From: Sisyra terminalis
Lineage: Eukaryota; Arthropoda; Insecta; Neuroptera; Sisyridae
NCBI GenBank assembly: GCA_958496175.1
Contig: OY292274.1
Span: 34,821,482-34,885,481, forward strand
Direction of reading: 5' to 3'
DNA: 64,000 bases
In this document: one piece after another, positions 35,692 to 47,276 of the stretch
Numbering within the stretch: position 1 is the stretch's first letter
Layout of the letters: the number at the start of each line of letters is the position of its first letter
Position numbers and translations under genes: made by a program
The notes under the pieces: generated by a model
What the model was told of the DNA's origin: nothing
Seen by the model: the letters and a program-made list of their open reading frames with translations, nothing else
The model's database searches: none

Positions 35692-38017
35692 TCTATAATA
35701 TAAAAATGAATCGCAAAATGTGTTGGTAAGCGCATAACTCAACAACGCCTGGACCGATTTGGCCAATTTTTTTTAAAAAGGTTCGTTGGAGTTCAAGGAT
35801 GGTTTTTACGGCGAGAAAAATTCGAATAATTGCCGGAAAAACCCTTAAAACAGCCCTTTTCTTTTGAAATATAAATGTTTTTATATATAATAAACATTTA
35901 ATATAATTATACGTTCATAGCACATTCGCTTACGTATCTGATATTCTAATGCTTACAATAGAAGAGACGTGGGTTCGGATCTTACAGTAATTTTTTTTAT
36001 ATTTTTTTTTACAAAATTGTTGAAAATAAATCCTTAGGGTTGCTCAATAAGGAAATATTAACAAAAAAAGTAACAGTAGTAGTAAAAAAAAATAATTATA
36101 TTAATAAAGCTTAAAGTATATTCGTTTTTAAAACTGCATATATAAAATCGTGTAATTATATATCTCTTCTGCCAGATGAAACTTTAATATTCAGTGTATT
36201 CCTTATAAGAAGTAGGCATGTGAAAAGATTTTTTTTTGATAATTTCTACCCTAAAAGAGTGAACTGGGGTGATTAAGTTTCTTTGAGAAAATGTAAAGTT
36301 AATCAACAATCGAAATTTTGAATTTACTAAGAGTAATTAATAACTAAATAATTAATTAATAATAAGTTTCTGTTTTTGTTATATCATTTTAACTACAGCA
36401 TTTTAAATAACGTCATTTCACTTAATTAGTATGAAAATTTAGGTACTAGGTACTTATACCAAATACCAAAGAGGCAGTTTTTAATTTTTGTTTGTTTTTC
36501 AACAATCAAACTTTTTAAAATCTAATTTTTATGAACCAATGATTGTGACCTGGAGCAATGATATATTCTGTTGAAAAGCATTAAGGAAGCAATTTTTTGT
36601 CATATATTTCATTATCATCATTAAATAAAATCTTCCAAACTAACTTTTCTACGGTTTTTAGAACAATTTTAAAACCAATTATTGTTACTGAATATAAATA
36701 AAATATTCGCTTTTACTTCCACGCTTTCTACCTTTTTCCAATAATTTTGTATGTACAACGCCCAAATGTGCGAAATCGAATTGTTTTTAATAATAACTAA
36801 AATATCGGTCATATTTTTTTTCGTTTTACATTGTATTTTCAAATATAATTGCATATTTGTGTCGATGAAATTTGGAAAGTGTTTTCCTTATAGAATGCCG
36901 TTATATAATAAGAAAAGGGTTTCCGATAATTCCCCCCACTAAAAGAGTGAAAAAAGGGTGGCTAAGTTTATGCGGCATAACGTCTAATAAACAATCGAAA
37001 TTTCAAATTTCATAATCAAAGTCCGTTAAAGGAAAAACGTTATTACTGCTTAGTATAAAACAAACTTGGTTTATTATTAGAAACAAAAACTTGGGGTCTG
37101 CTTAAAAATTTAAACTGATAAATATATCTGAAAAAGGTTAAGTTAAGTTTATAAATGAGCTTTAAGTTTTTTAGCTTTCACATATTGTAAACCTGAAAAT
37201 CTGAAATAATTATATAAGGGAGCGAGTACCCTTTGAAATTCGGTGAACTAAAAGAAAGTACTGACGTTTTTACTGTAAGCCATAGTGATAAAAGAAATTT
37301 AAAATGCTCTTCTAGAACAAACGACATACGCCAAATCGTGTATGGTGAACTCTTAACTATCCAATATGGTTTAATTATATAGTTGAAATTTAGATATTTA
37401 ATAATAAGTTTATAGATACATAATGCTTATACTTGATTATGGAAGAACTGGGTTTCATGCCATTGTACAAATTTCAATTTCGCGGTTATGTTGTACATTG
37501 CAATAGTATAATAGTTTTTGGAAAAAGGTTCATTCGGAAATCGAAACAGTGAGATGGGATTCCTACTAATATTCAAAAATCTAAACTCTTAACTTCTGTT
37601 ATTTTGACGCGAGTGTTTTGATACTTTTCGAATTTTTTTAAGTCATAATTTAGACTGACTTTATTGAACTTGGCGACAGTTTTTATTTCTGTATAGATGT
37701 TGATTGATTTAAGGATTATTAGATTCACGGTAGGTATACCTACCGTAGGTATACGCAATAGACATACTCTTTTTAGATATTTATAAATATTTTTTGAAGT
37801 TTAATTGATTATTATATACAACTATTTTCTTCTAAGTAACAGTTTATTAAATGTGTCTTTTTGAAGTTGACAAAATAGTGTTTTTAAGTATGATTATGTT
37901 TTTCATAACAAAAATAAGAAAAAAAAAATTTTTCATATGGCACTACAAATAGCAAATCTAAAAAGAAAATATAATCTACACCTACGTTACGCAGACGAAG
38001 TTGCGGGGATCAGCTAG
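35692..38017 (+). mobile_element. Non-autonomous Helitron, apparently full length
   Basis: The 5' end is TCTATAATATAAAAATGAAT, followed by CAACAACGCCTGGACCGATTT. The 3' end is GAAGTTGCGGGGATCAGCTAG, with a short CGCA...TGCG hairpin just before it. It is flanked by A on the left and T on the right with no target duplication, as expected for Helitron insertion into AT and a CTRR-type 3' end. The 2326-bp interior has no Rep/helicase frame, so an autonomous partner would be needed. It holds an internal direct repeat (about 36232-36320 and 36920-37005) and an 18-bp perfect palindrome at 37728-37745. Both termini follow the insect Helitron pattern I know. Confidence 0.78.
36232..37005 (+). repeat. 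Direct repeat pair inside the Helitron
   Basis: Unit 1 (36232-36320: GATAATTTCTACCC, TAAAAGAGTGAACTGGGGTG, TTAATCAACAATCGAAATTT) recurs at 36926-37005 (GATAATTCCCCCCAC, TAAAAGAGTGAAAAAAGGGTG, TAATAAACAATCGAAATTTC). The copies start about 690 bp apart and are diverged. Either the Helitron captured or duplicated a segment, or two related Helitrons recombined. Confidence 0.62.
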
Positions 38018-41000
38018 TATAAAATATAAGTGGAAAAAATTGTAAATATTATAAAACCATTCACCAAATTCAATTTCCTAAATTGAACTATTTCATTAAA
38101 ATTTTATAGTCTACAGCAGAATATTCTTAAAACTGCAAAATATTGTTTCAAATTTAAAGAAAATAAGAAAAGTTTATTTTGCATTAAAAAAATTTAGTAG
38201 TGCTTTCATTGAAACAATATTTAATATATCAAATTTTCAAATAGTTATATTTGCAATAAACAATATTTTATTTTGAAATAATTAAGTTAGATATATTAAA
38301 CATACATAAACGAATAAAGAGTTGTTATTTAAAAATTAATCACGTAAAATTTATCGAATCGTTCATTTACCTTTTGATAGGATGTCCTGTTTAATATTTC
38401 CGTTTAATTTATTTTCTTTTTACAATTGTTGTATTTCATTTGTAAAAGAACTAATTGTATACTATGTAGGTATATATTATATTATATATAGTACATACTT
38501 TAGTCTATACGAGTACCTACTCTATATTAATATTTTCCAAAGTAGAGCCCATGCATCACAGTAGGGCAATTTTATTAGTAGGGAATTCGAAAACGTACTT
38601 GCTCTAGTGAACCGCACATTTTCGCTTAGTAGTTACTTATTTAAGATAAGTAAGCACTCATATGCTAAAGGAATATTATACATTTTTGAATTAAACTGAT
38701 AGAATGAGGCCCAAAAAAGGTTGGGAAATACTGGTATACTGGTTTATATGAAATTTAAGTAAAATTCAAGAAAGTATAGTAGTAAAAAAACCTAATTTGT
38801 GTTTTCAATTGAATTTTGAAGTCTTAGAAATCGAAAAAAGAGTTAAAAGAGGTTCTTTATTAATTTTGTAAATTAAAAATTTAGATTTTATATTTGTTTT
38901 AATGAACATTGAAGGATGAACATAGATGATTTTTTGAAATTGATTTTGCCTTTTGTTATTATAATGACTATAAGTAATATAATTACAAGGTTTGTTTTGT
39001 TTTAAGTTTTTTTTTCTAAAAATTTATTATTGGAGATGAATAGATATAATAAATCGGTGTTTATGTTAGTTTGCGTGTACACAAGTTTCGATAGTGAACA
39101 TGTATCTAAAATAAAATGTCTAATATTAATATTAGATCATTTTCATAGTTTATTTTTATTTATTTATTTATTTTTTTTAGGAAAAATATGAAATAGTCTC
39201 TGTAAGAAAGTAATTCAATAAAGCAATTTCCTACATCCGGAAAAAATCATGGAATCTCAAGAAGAAGATATTGCATGCTGCAATTATATGTTATAATAGG
39301 TGAACCCGGCAGCCATTGTCCTACCAATCTATATTATTATAGTTGGAAATTTTAAATAATAGAATTTTATTTATATATTCAATAAAAAATCAAATTTTCA
39401 TTGATATAACAGATTAACATGATATTTATGATTTCCTTGCGGTGATGTATCCTTTGCGTGCACATTTATAACTTACTATTGGTAACTATTGAAATTTCTC
39501 ATCAATTACTAATTTTTGCTATTCATTATAATTAAAGTTACCAATTATCACATCAATTAGTCACAATCACTATTTGGTATTATAGAATTTATCAATTACT
39601 CTACACATTGATATTGATTCATTAAACCAAATATATACTTTTGATTATTAATTTCTTCCAATAAAAATATATAAATGTTCCGCATTAATTGTCTTTGACT
39701 TTTCCTTTTGATTCCGAATGAAACCAAAGTATAGTTTAATAATTGGTATTGAATCGTTTATAATTCTATAAAATAAATGAATAGAGAAATTAATTAAAAT
39801 TGATTCAAAACTCCTAGTTGTACTAAGAAGTTGTTAACTAAATATTGGGAAGCAGATTAAAGGTATTGACTGATTGGTTGAGTATCTTTATAGTTTATTT
39901 ATAGTATAAACTTTACAGTGTATAGTTAATAGTCGTTATCGTACATTTATTGTACCTTTATGGTCAAGTATGTATATTTATTTCTGTTAAAACAATTTGT
40001 AACTCTGTATTTTTCTGGTGTCAAAGTGCAGGTGGTATGCTTTGCTTTAGTAGTGCTATCCTTTAGAATATACCAGAAGTAAAATAAATTAATAATAATA
40101 AAAAACATGTTCGTAAAACGCTGTACTCTTTGATGCGAGACTCTATTGAGTCGTCTGATTTAATAAAAACATGTGTTTCTAATGTATATGAAATACCAGG
40201 TTGTGTAAAAACTTTAAAACGATCAGTTAAACATTTAGGATATTTATGATTTTGAAAAACATAAAATTTTGATATACCTACGAGTTAATAGATTAATGAA
40301 ATCTGTGGAACAGATTGAAAATATATATCTTTTTAATGAAATAAAAATGTAGCTTAGATTAAATTTTGCTTCAAACATCTCTCTATTCAATTTTGCAAGT
40401 CGTTTCAAATTTCAAGCGAAAAAGTTACTTTTGGCTAGACTCTAGACCTCTTTAATAATCTGATATTTTCAAAGAAATTGAACAATACGGTTTTATATAT
40501 ATATACGAAGGCTAAAGATATAGTAACAAAAAAATAACGGTAAATAAAATATTCAATCTTTTTTAAATAAAAATGTTATATATGTATATTTTTGAATAAA
40601 CACAATCTGATTTTGGCATGTGCTCAAATTATATGGTCGATAGAATACTTCTTTTTCTTGGTCCTCCTTTTTATGGTAAATTATATTGTCTCGATTCTCG
40701 GAATTGGGTCGTATCCAAAAAATAAAAATTTCTTATTCATTTTTTGTCTATGGAGTAATACTATTTACCTTTTTAAATTCTAATAAAAATATTTTTTAAA
40801 TTGAGATTTAGAGAAAGGAAATGTGCTGATGTTATTAATTTGCTTGCACCTGTTTAAATATTTTGAAAAAATTATATATGAAATCATTGCTGATAAAACA
40901 TTTGAACAAACAATATGTATTTGTGGAGAGAAAAGTGTTTGATGGCGGTGATGTCGTCATTGAATCATATTTTTATGCCAGCCTTGGAAAATTCAATTGC

Positions 41001-41960
41001 TCGTTATTATTACCCATTTAAAACGAAAAATATTCTTTATTAAGATTGTTTTTCGATGATATCATGATTTAATGCAAAAAATATGTATGGCACCTTTAAC
41101 TATTATTCAAATGATAACCACCTTCTCAATGTATGTTCTCTATGTTTTCATTTAATTGACAAAACTTAATTTCTCTTTAAAAAATGGGACATTTAGACAT
41201 TATTAATAAAGAATTTTATGTATATAAGTATGATAATTATATAATCATTTGGACACATTGCTATGTGCAGTTTTTTTTTATTTGCAGCTGCATAGTGGGG
41301 GGCACATTCTTGTGACGAATATGGAATCATATGTTTGTTGCAAAGTATAAGTTCATTGAGTCTAAAATTTAAGTAATATATTATTTTATATTACGTTTGT
41401 ATATATAAACAGTAGGTACAAAACGATAATTAAAGTGAACTAACAGAGACTATGATATAATGAAAAGCAAAATGAGTTTCACTAAAACAAAAAAGCTTCA
41501 TCCATCAACAACGTTCCATAGGTAAAAAGGATAATTTCCAAAACTGTAGTTTTGCCGAATAAATTAGAAAACTATTTAAGAATGGTTTTTTATTTTTCCC
41601 TCTTGATAATAATATGGTACACTTATTTTTTTCACTTGCTTAAAAGTAAGGTATTGATAGTACAAAATAAACATATTTTTTTTTGTAGAAATCCAAATAA
41701 AGCAGAACAAAAGTCGCATTTATTTATAATACTTTGATCGTTTTTTTTTTGTTGAATTTAAATCTGGCCGTTATTTGAAAAGTTTGAGTGAAAATGTTCA
41801 TCAAAATCTGTGACTTTAATATAACATGAAACGAAAACCTACTCTCTGTACTAACTAATGCAGCTTACATTCACCCTTTTTCTTTCCTTGTAAAAACTGT
41901 TAAACTGGTCTTAGCAGGTTAATACATTAGGCCGACGGCATAATTTTTGAATTTCAAATA
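38018..41960. other. Long AT-rich stretch, no recognised feature
   Basis: Nearly 4 kb in which I recognise no gene or transposon. Short frames exist on the plus strand (38.4, 40.6, 41.55 kb), but their products are hydrophobic low-complexity sequence with no domain. An imperfect inverted similarity (ATAGAATTTAT near 39580, ATAATTCTATAA near 39760) is too weak to name. Confidence 0.5.
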
Positions 41961-42525
41961 CATGTATCCCTTCTATTACACGGTAGATACGTTCCTAGAA
42001 AATGCCGTGTTGTATGGAACCTACAGTTAGTACAAAAAGAGGAGTTTAGTTCCAAAAATAATAAACCGAGAACGTTTTTCGGTGGAAAGCTATTATCCTC
42101 ACTTTCAGAACATTTTTGGTCATTTAAAGTTCTTGCATTCGATCCCTTCTTTAATAAATCTGTAATTATATTTTGCTTGCTAGTTCTTACCAAGTCATTG
42201 TAAATTTTTCTAAAGAAAATTACCCAAAATTTTCAGTTAAGTTTAAGCCGTCTTGTATTTTTTCTTTTGTGTTTAATTATTGCTTGCAAAATCTTCACCC
42301 GTGTTAGTGTCCTCAAATCGATTTGATCTACAGTTTTGAATGCCGTTTCCACCAAATCCGCTTCGACAATGTCTTTTTCCACTAACAAATCTTGAACATC
42401 CACAAAATTGTTACCTTCGATCGTCGTATTTGAGCGAAACCGTGTTACAGGATGTCGTGTTATAGGAGGATTCCCGAAATTTATAAACCGTGTTGTAAGA
42501 TACCATGTTGTAGAAGGTTTACCTG
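41961..42525 (-). mobile_element. pogo/Tigger-like deletion derivative with TA target site
   Basis: 565 bp. The left end is CATGTATCCCTTCTATTACA, then CGGTA; the right end, reverse-complemented, is CAGGTAAACCTTCTACAACA, then TGGTA. These are terminal inverted repeats of about 25 bp at roughly 75 percent identity. TA lies immediately outside both ends (41959-41960, 42526-42527). Further CCGTGTTGTA / ACACGG motifs next to both ends are typical of Tigger-type termini. The interior keeps only the 3' end of a transposase gene on the minus strand, so it is an internally deleted copy. Confidence 0.76.
42233..42438 (-). pseudogene. C-terminal remnant of a pogo/Tigger-like transposase
   Basis: The minus-strand frame reads (after NTTIEGNN) FVDVQDLLVEKDIVEADLVE, then TAFKTVDQIDLRTLTRVKIL and QAIIK, stopping at 42233. 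The layout of an acidic DLL block followed by an amphipathic 'AFxxxDxxDxRxxxxxxxIxxAI' segment is that of the extreme C-terminus of CENP-B-like/Tigger DDE transposases, after the catalytic core. The HTH and DDE domains are entirely missing, consistent with the internal deletion of the element. About 67 residues remain. Family assignment is supported more by the element's ends and TA site than by the peptide itself. Confidence 0.55.
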
Positions 42526-42639
42526 TATCAGATACAAGTAGTCCTACGAAGTAATGTAAGAAAAATAGCAGTGAGTTTGTAATATTTAGTTTATTTCTGT
42601 GATTACATAAATACCTTCCGGGTTATTCTGGTTTGGTAG

Positions 42640-43330
42640 TTCAATTTAGCGAAGTGCGACTCCGGAGCCGCATGCGGCTCGTTGGCCCCTTAAGTGCGGC
42701 TCTTGCATAAATATATTCGAGCAGGAGCGCAAGTCGCGCCGAGGTGATAATTGCGGGGGTGACTCTTGAGGAAAACCTGGAATCGTGCCTAAAATTAAAA
42801 CCAACAAACTTTCCAAGAAGATGCAAGGATATTTCAGGTGTTCAATCATTATCATGATTGAAATTTATGAATACCTTACATTATATTTTTTGTCAATAAA
42901 TAAAATCTTTATAAAGTATGAAATAAAGTTTTATTCATTGTACCTGTACTTTAATGAAAATTATAAGGAAAGTTTACCAAATTAATATTTTTTTAATCGT
43001 TGTATAGTTTATATTTGACTCTGTTAAATAAGTTTACCGATCACTGGTTTTATGGAACAACGAATGATTTTTTAAAATAAAAATAACTACTACTATTATT
43101 TATAACTAGTGCTATTTAAAGTCGAAAAAAGCGATATATTACTTACTTGTATTCACATAAAACACTTTATTCTAAAATAATTGTTATTTTAATTAGTAAT
43201 AATATTTCTGATTTTTAATAAATACAAAAATCTTGACCTGGTATGAGGCAATGCTACTTTTTTAAACGTTCAATGTTTCTACGAGCCACAAAAAATATTA
43301 ACTATATCTTGTAAAATGCGACTCCGTTCC
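42640..43330. mobile_element. Possible hAT-like remnant with GC-rich left end
   Basis: AAGTGCGACTCCGGAGCCGC, ATGCGGCTCGTTGGCCCC and AAGTGCGGCTCTTGC (42650-42710) form a GC-rich block like the ends of some hAT elements (GTGCGGCTC...GAGCCGC). AAAATGCGACTCCG near 43315-43328 could be the other side. No target duplication or transposase is visible, so boundaries are tentative. Minus-strand frames here are shadows of the palindromic GC block. Confidence 0.35.
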
Positions 43331-43700
43331 TGCATAATTTTAATATTTTGATGTTTATATGAATATTTTTTGCTTTTATTTTATTACAAAGGGATTGTGT
43401 CTCAAAGTACAATTAAAAACCTTTAGCCTTGTTTTCAAATTTTAATACAATGTTTATTGCACTTATAAGAAACCATTAGACGTATAAAATGTTGCGCAAT
43501 GGTTGCACAACCCAAGGATCAAAAGGCTACGATTAATTATGGTTTTCTTAATTTATACTCTACAATCATCTAATTGAATTGTTTTATTGAAAACTACCTG
43601 CTATGAAAATATATTTATTTATTCTTTATGCCTAATTAAAACATTAGATATTCCGTTAGCTAGCTTTCAAATATTTACTTTGTATTTTTGCTTCCATTAA

Positions 43701-45121
43701 CCTTTCCGACACGGAGGGTTGAAAAATTTCAAATGGTCCGAAGCGGGGTATCCGACATACCCCAGACCAAATCCAGTGCTTCTCAAACAAAGTGAAATAG
43801 GTTTTTAAATGAAAATTTTTTTTGAGTATTACAAATATTTTAATTTTTTCAAAAAAATTCTAAAGTACATAATTTGTGCATATTTTTTTTAAATGGTAAT
43901 CAAAATTAAAAAAAAATAATATAATTACAACTTAAAAACCATAAAAAATAAAAATTATTTACAAAAGAACTTAGGTATAAAAGAAATAGTTCATATAGTT
44001 TATATAGCTAAAATATTACAAAAACTAATTTACTTATAATAAAACTATATATTTAGATTTTTTAGATATATTTAGATTACTATAATACATTTTTACAGAC
44101 TATAAATTAATGTTTACAATTTGGACAAGAAATTGTTTTAATTTGATAGCGGTGAATAAGTTACATCATATTATTAATAAGTCACATCGAATTTTAAATT
44201 TTCTGTCTTCACTTCTTGGGCAAAAACTACAACTCGTAGTTTTTGGTATATCCTGCTGGTCTTGCTCTACTGCCAATTGAAGGTTCTTCGTTGGAGTGCT
44301 ATTCCCATTATTGATAACTTGGTCAAATAACTCAAAGCCGAGTTGAATGTGCTTGTGGTAATTTACATTGTTGTTTTTCCGTTTTAAATCATTTTCTTTT
44401 AGCAATTCCGTAGCCAATTCTCGAAGAAATGCTTGTCTTCGGCTACGGTCTCCTTTTCGCCAATCTGGGTTATTCTGTACCCAAATAATGTAAGCATTTA
44501 ATGCAGCCATATCTATTATTTCCATGACTATTCTGAACGGCCACCTTCTAGTAGTCCTAACAAGACTATACTGTTGGGTCATTTTGTCTCCAGTATCGAC
44601 AGCTCCTTTGGTTTTATTATAATGAATAATAATATTTGGCCTTTTTCGCGGACCATCTTCTACTTCAATATTTTTGACTTCTGTGGATAATAGTCACCGC
44701 TTGATTTTTGATTGATAAATATTTCTCTTTTGTTTCTCCTGATTGTTCCGGTGAGAGTCACATCATTTAAAAAAAAATTGTTCGCTAAAGGAATTGATGT
44801 AAAGAAATTTAGAAACACTGGTTTAGAAATAAGCAGGTAAGATCGTTAAGATTTTGCACGTTCAAGAATGAATACACAACTAAATGTTTGAAAAAGAAAA
44901 CAATGCATTTTACAATTATCACTTTCGGTTTACACTTTGCAATTTGCATTTTGAGAATTATGAAGTAATCACAGAAGAAACTCAATAAAACTGTCTCTCT
45001 TCTTTGAGCCGTAATAAAGTGAAACATATAATAATTAAAATAATTTTTAGAAAGTTGAAGATTTTAAAGTGATCCATGGGGTGCCTGGGGTACGTAAAAA
45101 CCCCGCTTCGGACCGGGAAGG
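43701..45121 (-). mobile_element. piggyBac-like element, degenerate, TTAA-flanked
   Basis: 1421 bp between TTAA sites (43697-43700 and 45122-45125), the hallmark piggyBac target. The left end starts CCTTTCCGACACGG; the right end, reverse-complemented, starts CCTTCCCGGTCCGAAGCGGG. A subterminal GGTCCGAAGCGGGGTATCC on the left mirrors the right end, so the inverted ends are compound. The minus strand encodes the C-terminal part of the transposase only; the N-terminal region and first catalytic block are gone. It is a dead copy, recognisable both by ends and by protein. Confidence 0.86.
44166..44815 (-). pseudogene. piggyBac-like transposase C-terminal half, frameshifted
   Basis: Read on the minus strand from 44815: FFTSIPLANNFFLNDVTLTG then TIRRNKREIF (the xNxFTSxPLA and GTIRxN blocks of the catalytic core). 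A frame change follows near 44693, then LLSTEV, HYNKTKGAVDTGDKM, RTTRRWPFRIVMEIIDMAA and LNAYIIWVQNNPDWR. It ends CSFCPRSEDRKFKIRC, the start of the C-terminal cysteine-rich domain, stopping at 44166. The Asp normally preceding the first block (DNxFTS) reads Leu, so one catalytic acidic residue is lost; the Asp pair in KGxVDTxD is kept. The frame from 44693 to 44166 is open for 175 codons. Intact relatives are usually 500-600 residues. The copy cannot act on its own. Confidence 0.88.
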
Positions 45122-45125
45122 TTAA

Positions 45126-46095
45126 GTAAATAAACGTTTAATGCTTCCCACTTTGGGTCCCATCTCGTCAAGGATCTTCTCGTGAAATACAATGAATAAC
45201 TCCATGCGTTGTTAAATAAGACAATTTCGAAACGTATTGACCAAAAACTTTTTTTTTTTGAAATCAAACTTAAGTGTGATTTTCAGGTAGTTAAAAATTT
45301 CAACTTCAATGAGTGCTATTGTATTCGGTTTTTGAATAGAATAGACTTAATGACGACAATTCGTACAGTTTCCAAATATTTCACCAATATTTTACCTGGA
45401 ACCACCCTTAAACAGTTGAGATGACAATTAAAATGTTTGAAGGGTAACTGTGGGTAGAGAAAATTGAATTTTAAGTAGAAATAAGGTTTATTTCAGTATT
45501 CTTCAATACTTCAATACTAGAAAAAATCTAAGCAATTTTTTTCATGTTTTATTTGCTTATTTTAAAAATAATCTTTAAATATGAAATTAAATAAAACGTC
45601 AAGTTCCCCGATTGTTTTTAATCCTTAATAAACAACATTGACCAAAAGTTTTTGGTTTATGCATCAATAATTAAGAAAGAAAATGTAGTAATTAAAGAGT
45701 GTTTCATTGTTCCATTTTGAAAATAATACGTATAATAATTATACGTAGGTGGATACTCTTGTTATTAAATATGATTTCTTAAATGTTAATATTTTTCGTA
45801 AATAATTGGGTTGTAGCGTCATATTGCTGAGATATCATTCATTTTAGATTAATCTGGATTGATGGACCATCCATGCATACAACGAAATATTTTTTGAATC
45901 CTGGTTTATTACTTAAAAGTTATATTTTTCCTTTATTTCTAAAAATAAGTGTCGGTAATATTTCTAATATTTTTTTTTACAACCAAAACCAAAAATATCC
46001 TTAAGAATCCTTGCTTTTCATTCACTTGAAATTGCACGCAGTTTAAAATCAAACCTTCTATGATGAATGTGCGAAATTGCGAAATTTTTTATATC
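45126..46095. other. AT-rich stretch, no recognised feature
   Basis: A 71-codon plus-strand frame at 45209-45424 has no recognisable domain. Nothing else seen. Confidence 0.5.
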
Positions 46096-46103
46096 CTTTA
46101 GTT

Positions 46104-46440
46104 CAGTGCTCTAGGGACCCCTGGAGTTCCTGGCAGGGAGCCGCAAAATATTTCAGTATCAGAAGAACGATAGTTGGTACTAATCAGTCGAATTTTCACA
46201 CCATCATAATACTTTATTCGATATGTGTATTGTATAATCTATTATTTACAAATTACTTAAATTGTTTAAATAAAAGATAGTAAAAAGATTATTTGTAGTA
46301 AAAATTCACTTATAATAATAATTAATTGTACATAAATAAAGTACTGTTGCTCACTAAAGTCTAAATGTTTTCGGAAGGAAAGCCTTGAAACTTTTTTCTG
46401 ATTTAAGAGGCCGTGTTATAAAAATTTTTGAAAAGCACTA
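46104..46440. mobile_element. hAT-type MITE family B, copy 2
   Basis: 337 bp. The left end is CAGTGCTCTAGGGACCCCTG; the right end, reverse-complemented, is TAGTGCTTTTCAAAAATTTT. Flanking 8-mers CTTTAGTT and CTACAGTG agree at 5 of 8. The right ~90 bp match the element at 16850-17061 (CACTAAAGTCTAAATG, GGAAGGAAAGCCTTGAAAC, TTCTGATTTAAGAGGCCG), but the interiors differ in length and sequence. No transposase. Confidence 0.74.
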
Positions 46441-46448
46441 CTACAGTG

Positions 46449-47112
46449 GATCATATATGGTTAGTTAGTTAGTATGCAGTATGTTAAAAAAATATTTTAC
46501 CCATTTTTTTTTTGATTATCATGGAGCGTATAAAGTTTATTTAATTTCGTTCATATTCAGTAGATACGGGATACGTACATATCTGTAAAAGAAAATAATA
46601 ATCATATTATTAATATTTAATAAAAATATATTTTAAAAATCTCGCTTTCATTTATAAAATGCACTAAAAAGTAAAAAAAAAAATTTTTGCACATCAAAGC
46701 AAGAAATGCTCCATATTCCCAAATTTTAAACAAAATTGCATCAATTGTATTTTATTAATGTAAGCTAAGTTTTTAAACTCGTCGTTAAAATATATTTATT
46801 TTCTCTTTTTTAGTCTTTCAATACATTTTTAATATCAATTTATGTATGTTCATGTTGGTGCATCTTAAATGTAGGCAACATGAATTTGTATCATTATAGT
46901 AAGTTAAATACTTATTTATTGTATAAATACTTAGTGGTTATGGAAGTTATACTTCTTTAGGCGCAGCATGAGAGGGAAAAATATTTTTTTACGAATGTTT
47001 GTTAGGGAAGTTAATTTGGGCTCTCACGTTCACTGAATAGTACACGATTCTAGTTTCAACTTAAGTAAATGTAACTGCGCATGTGGCCAATGCCCAAAAT
47101 TCTCATAAATAT
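46449..47112. other. AT-rich stretch, no recognised feature
   Basis: Nothing recognised. Confidence 0.5.
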
Positions 47113-47276
47113 CGTAAATGAGCATACGTAACAGACGAACACAGCTGAGATAATTCATCTCGGAGATTATGACAGGAATGCTCAAATAAACTGTTATTCC
47201 TCATATATTAATAATTAATATAATAACGATAGTAATTGATGCATTTAAGTTTAAACTATTATCAGTTGAAACAATA
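47113..47276 (-). repeat. Repeat D, inverted partial copy
   Basis: The reverse complement (TTGTTTCAACTGATAATAG, TTTATTTGAGCATTCCTGTC, ATAATCTCCGAGATG, ATCTCAGCTGTGTTCGTCTG) corresponds to the first ~165 bp of repeat D at 13803, 49427 and 58118. The distal two thirds are missing. It confirms that the left boundary of repeat D is near the TTTCAACTG palindrome. Confidence 0.66.

Noticed and set aside
39570..39775. Inverted similarity (ATAGAATTTAT ... ATAATTCTATAA) as a MITE
   Set aside because: Only scattered matches in very AT-rich sequence; not above what base composition would give.
42641..42855. Overlapping 61- and 69-codon frames in the GC-rich block
   Set aside because: Both are by-products of a palindromic GCGGCTC/GAGCCGC transposon end, not proteins.
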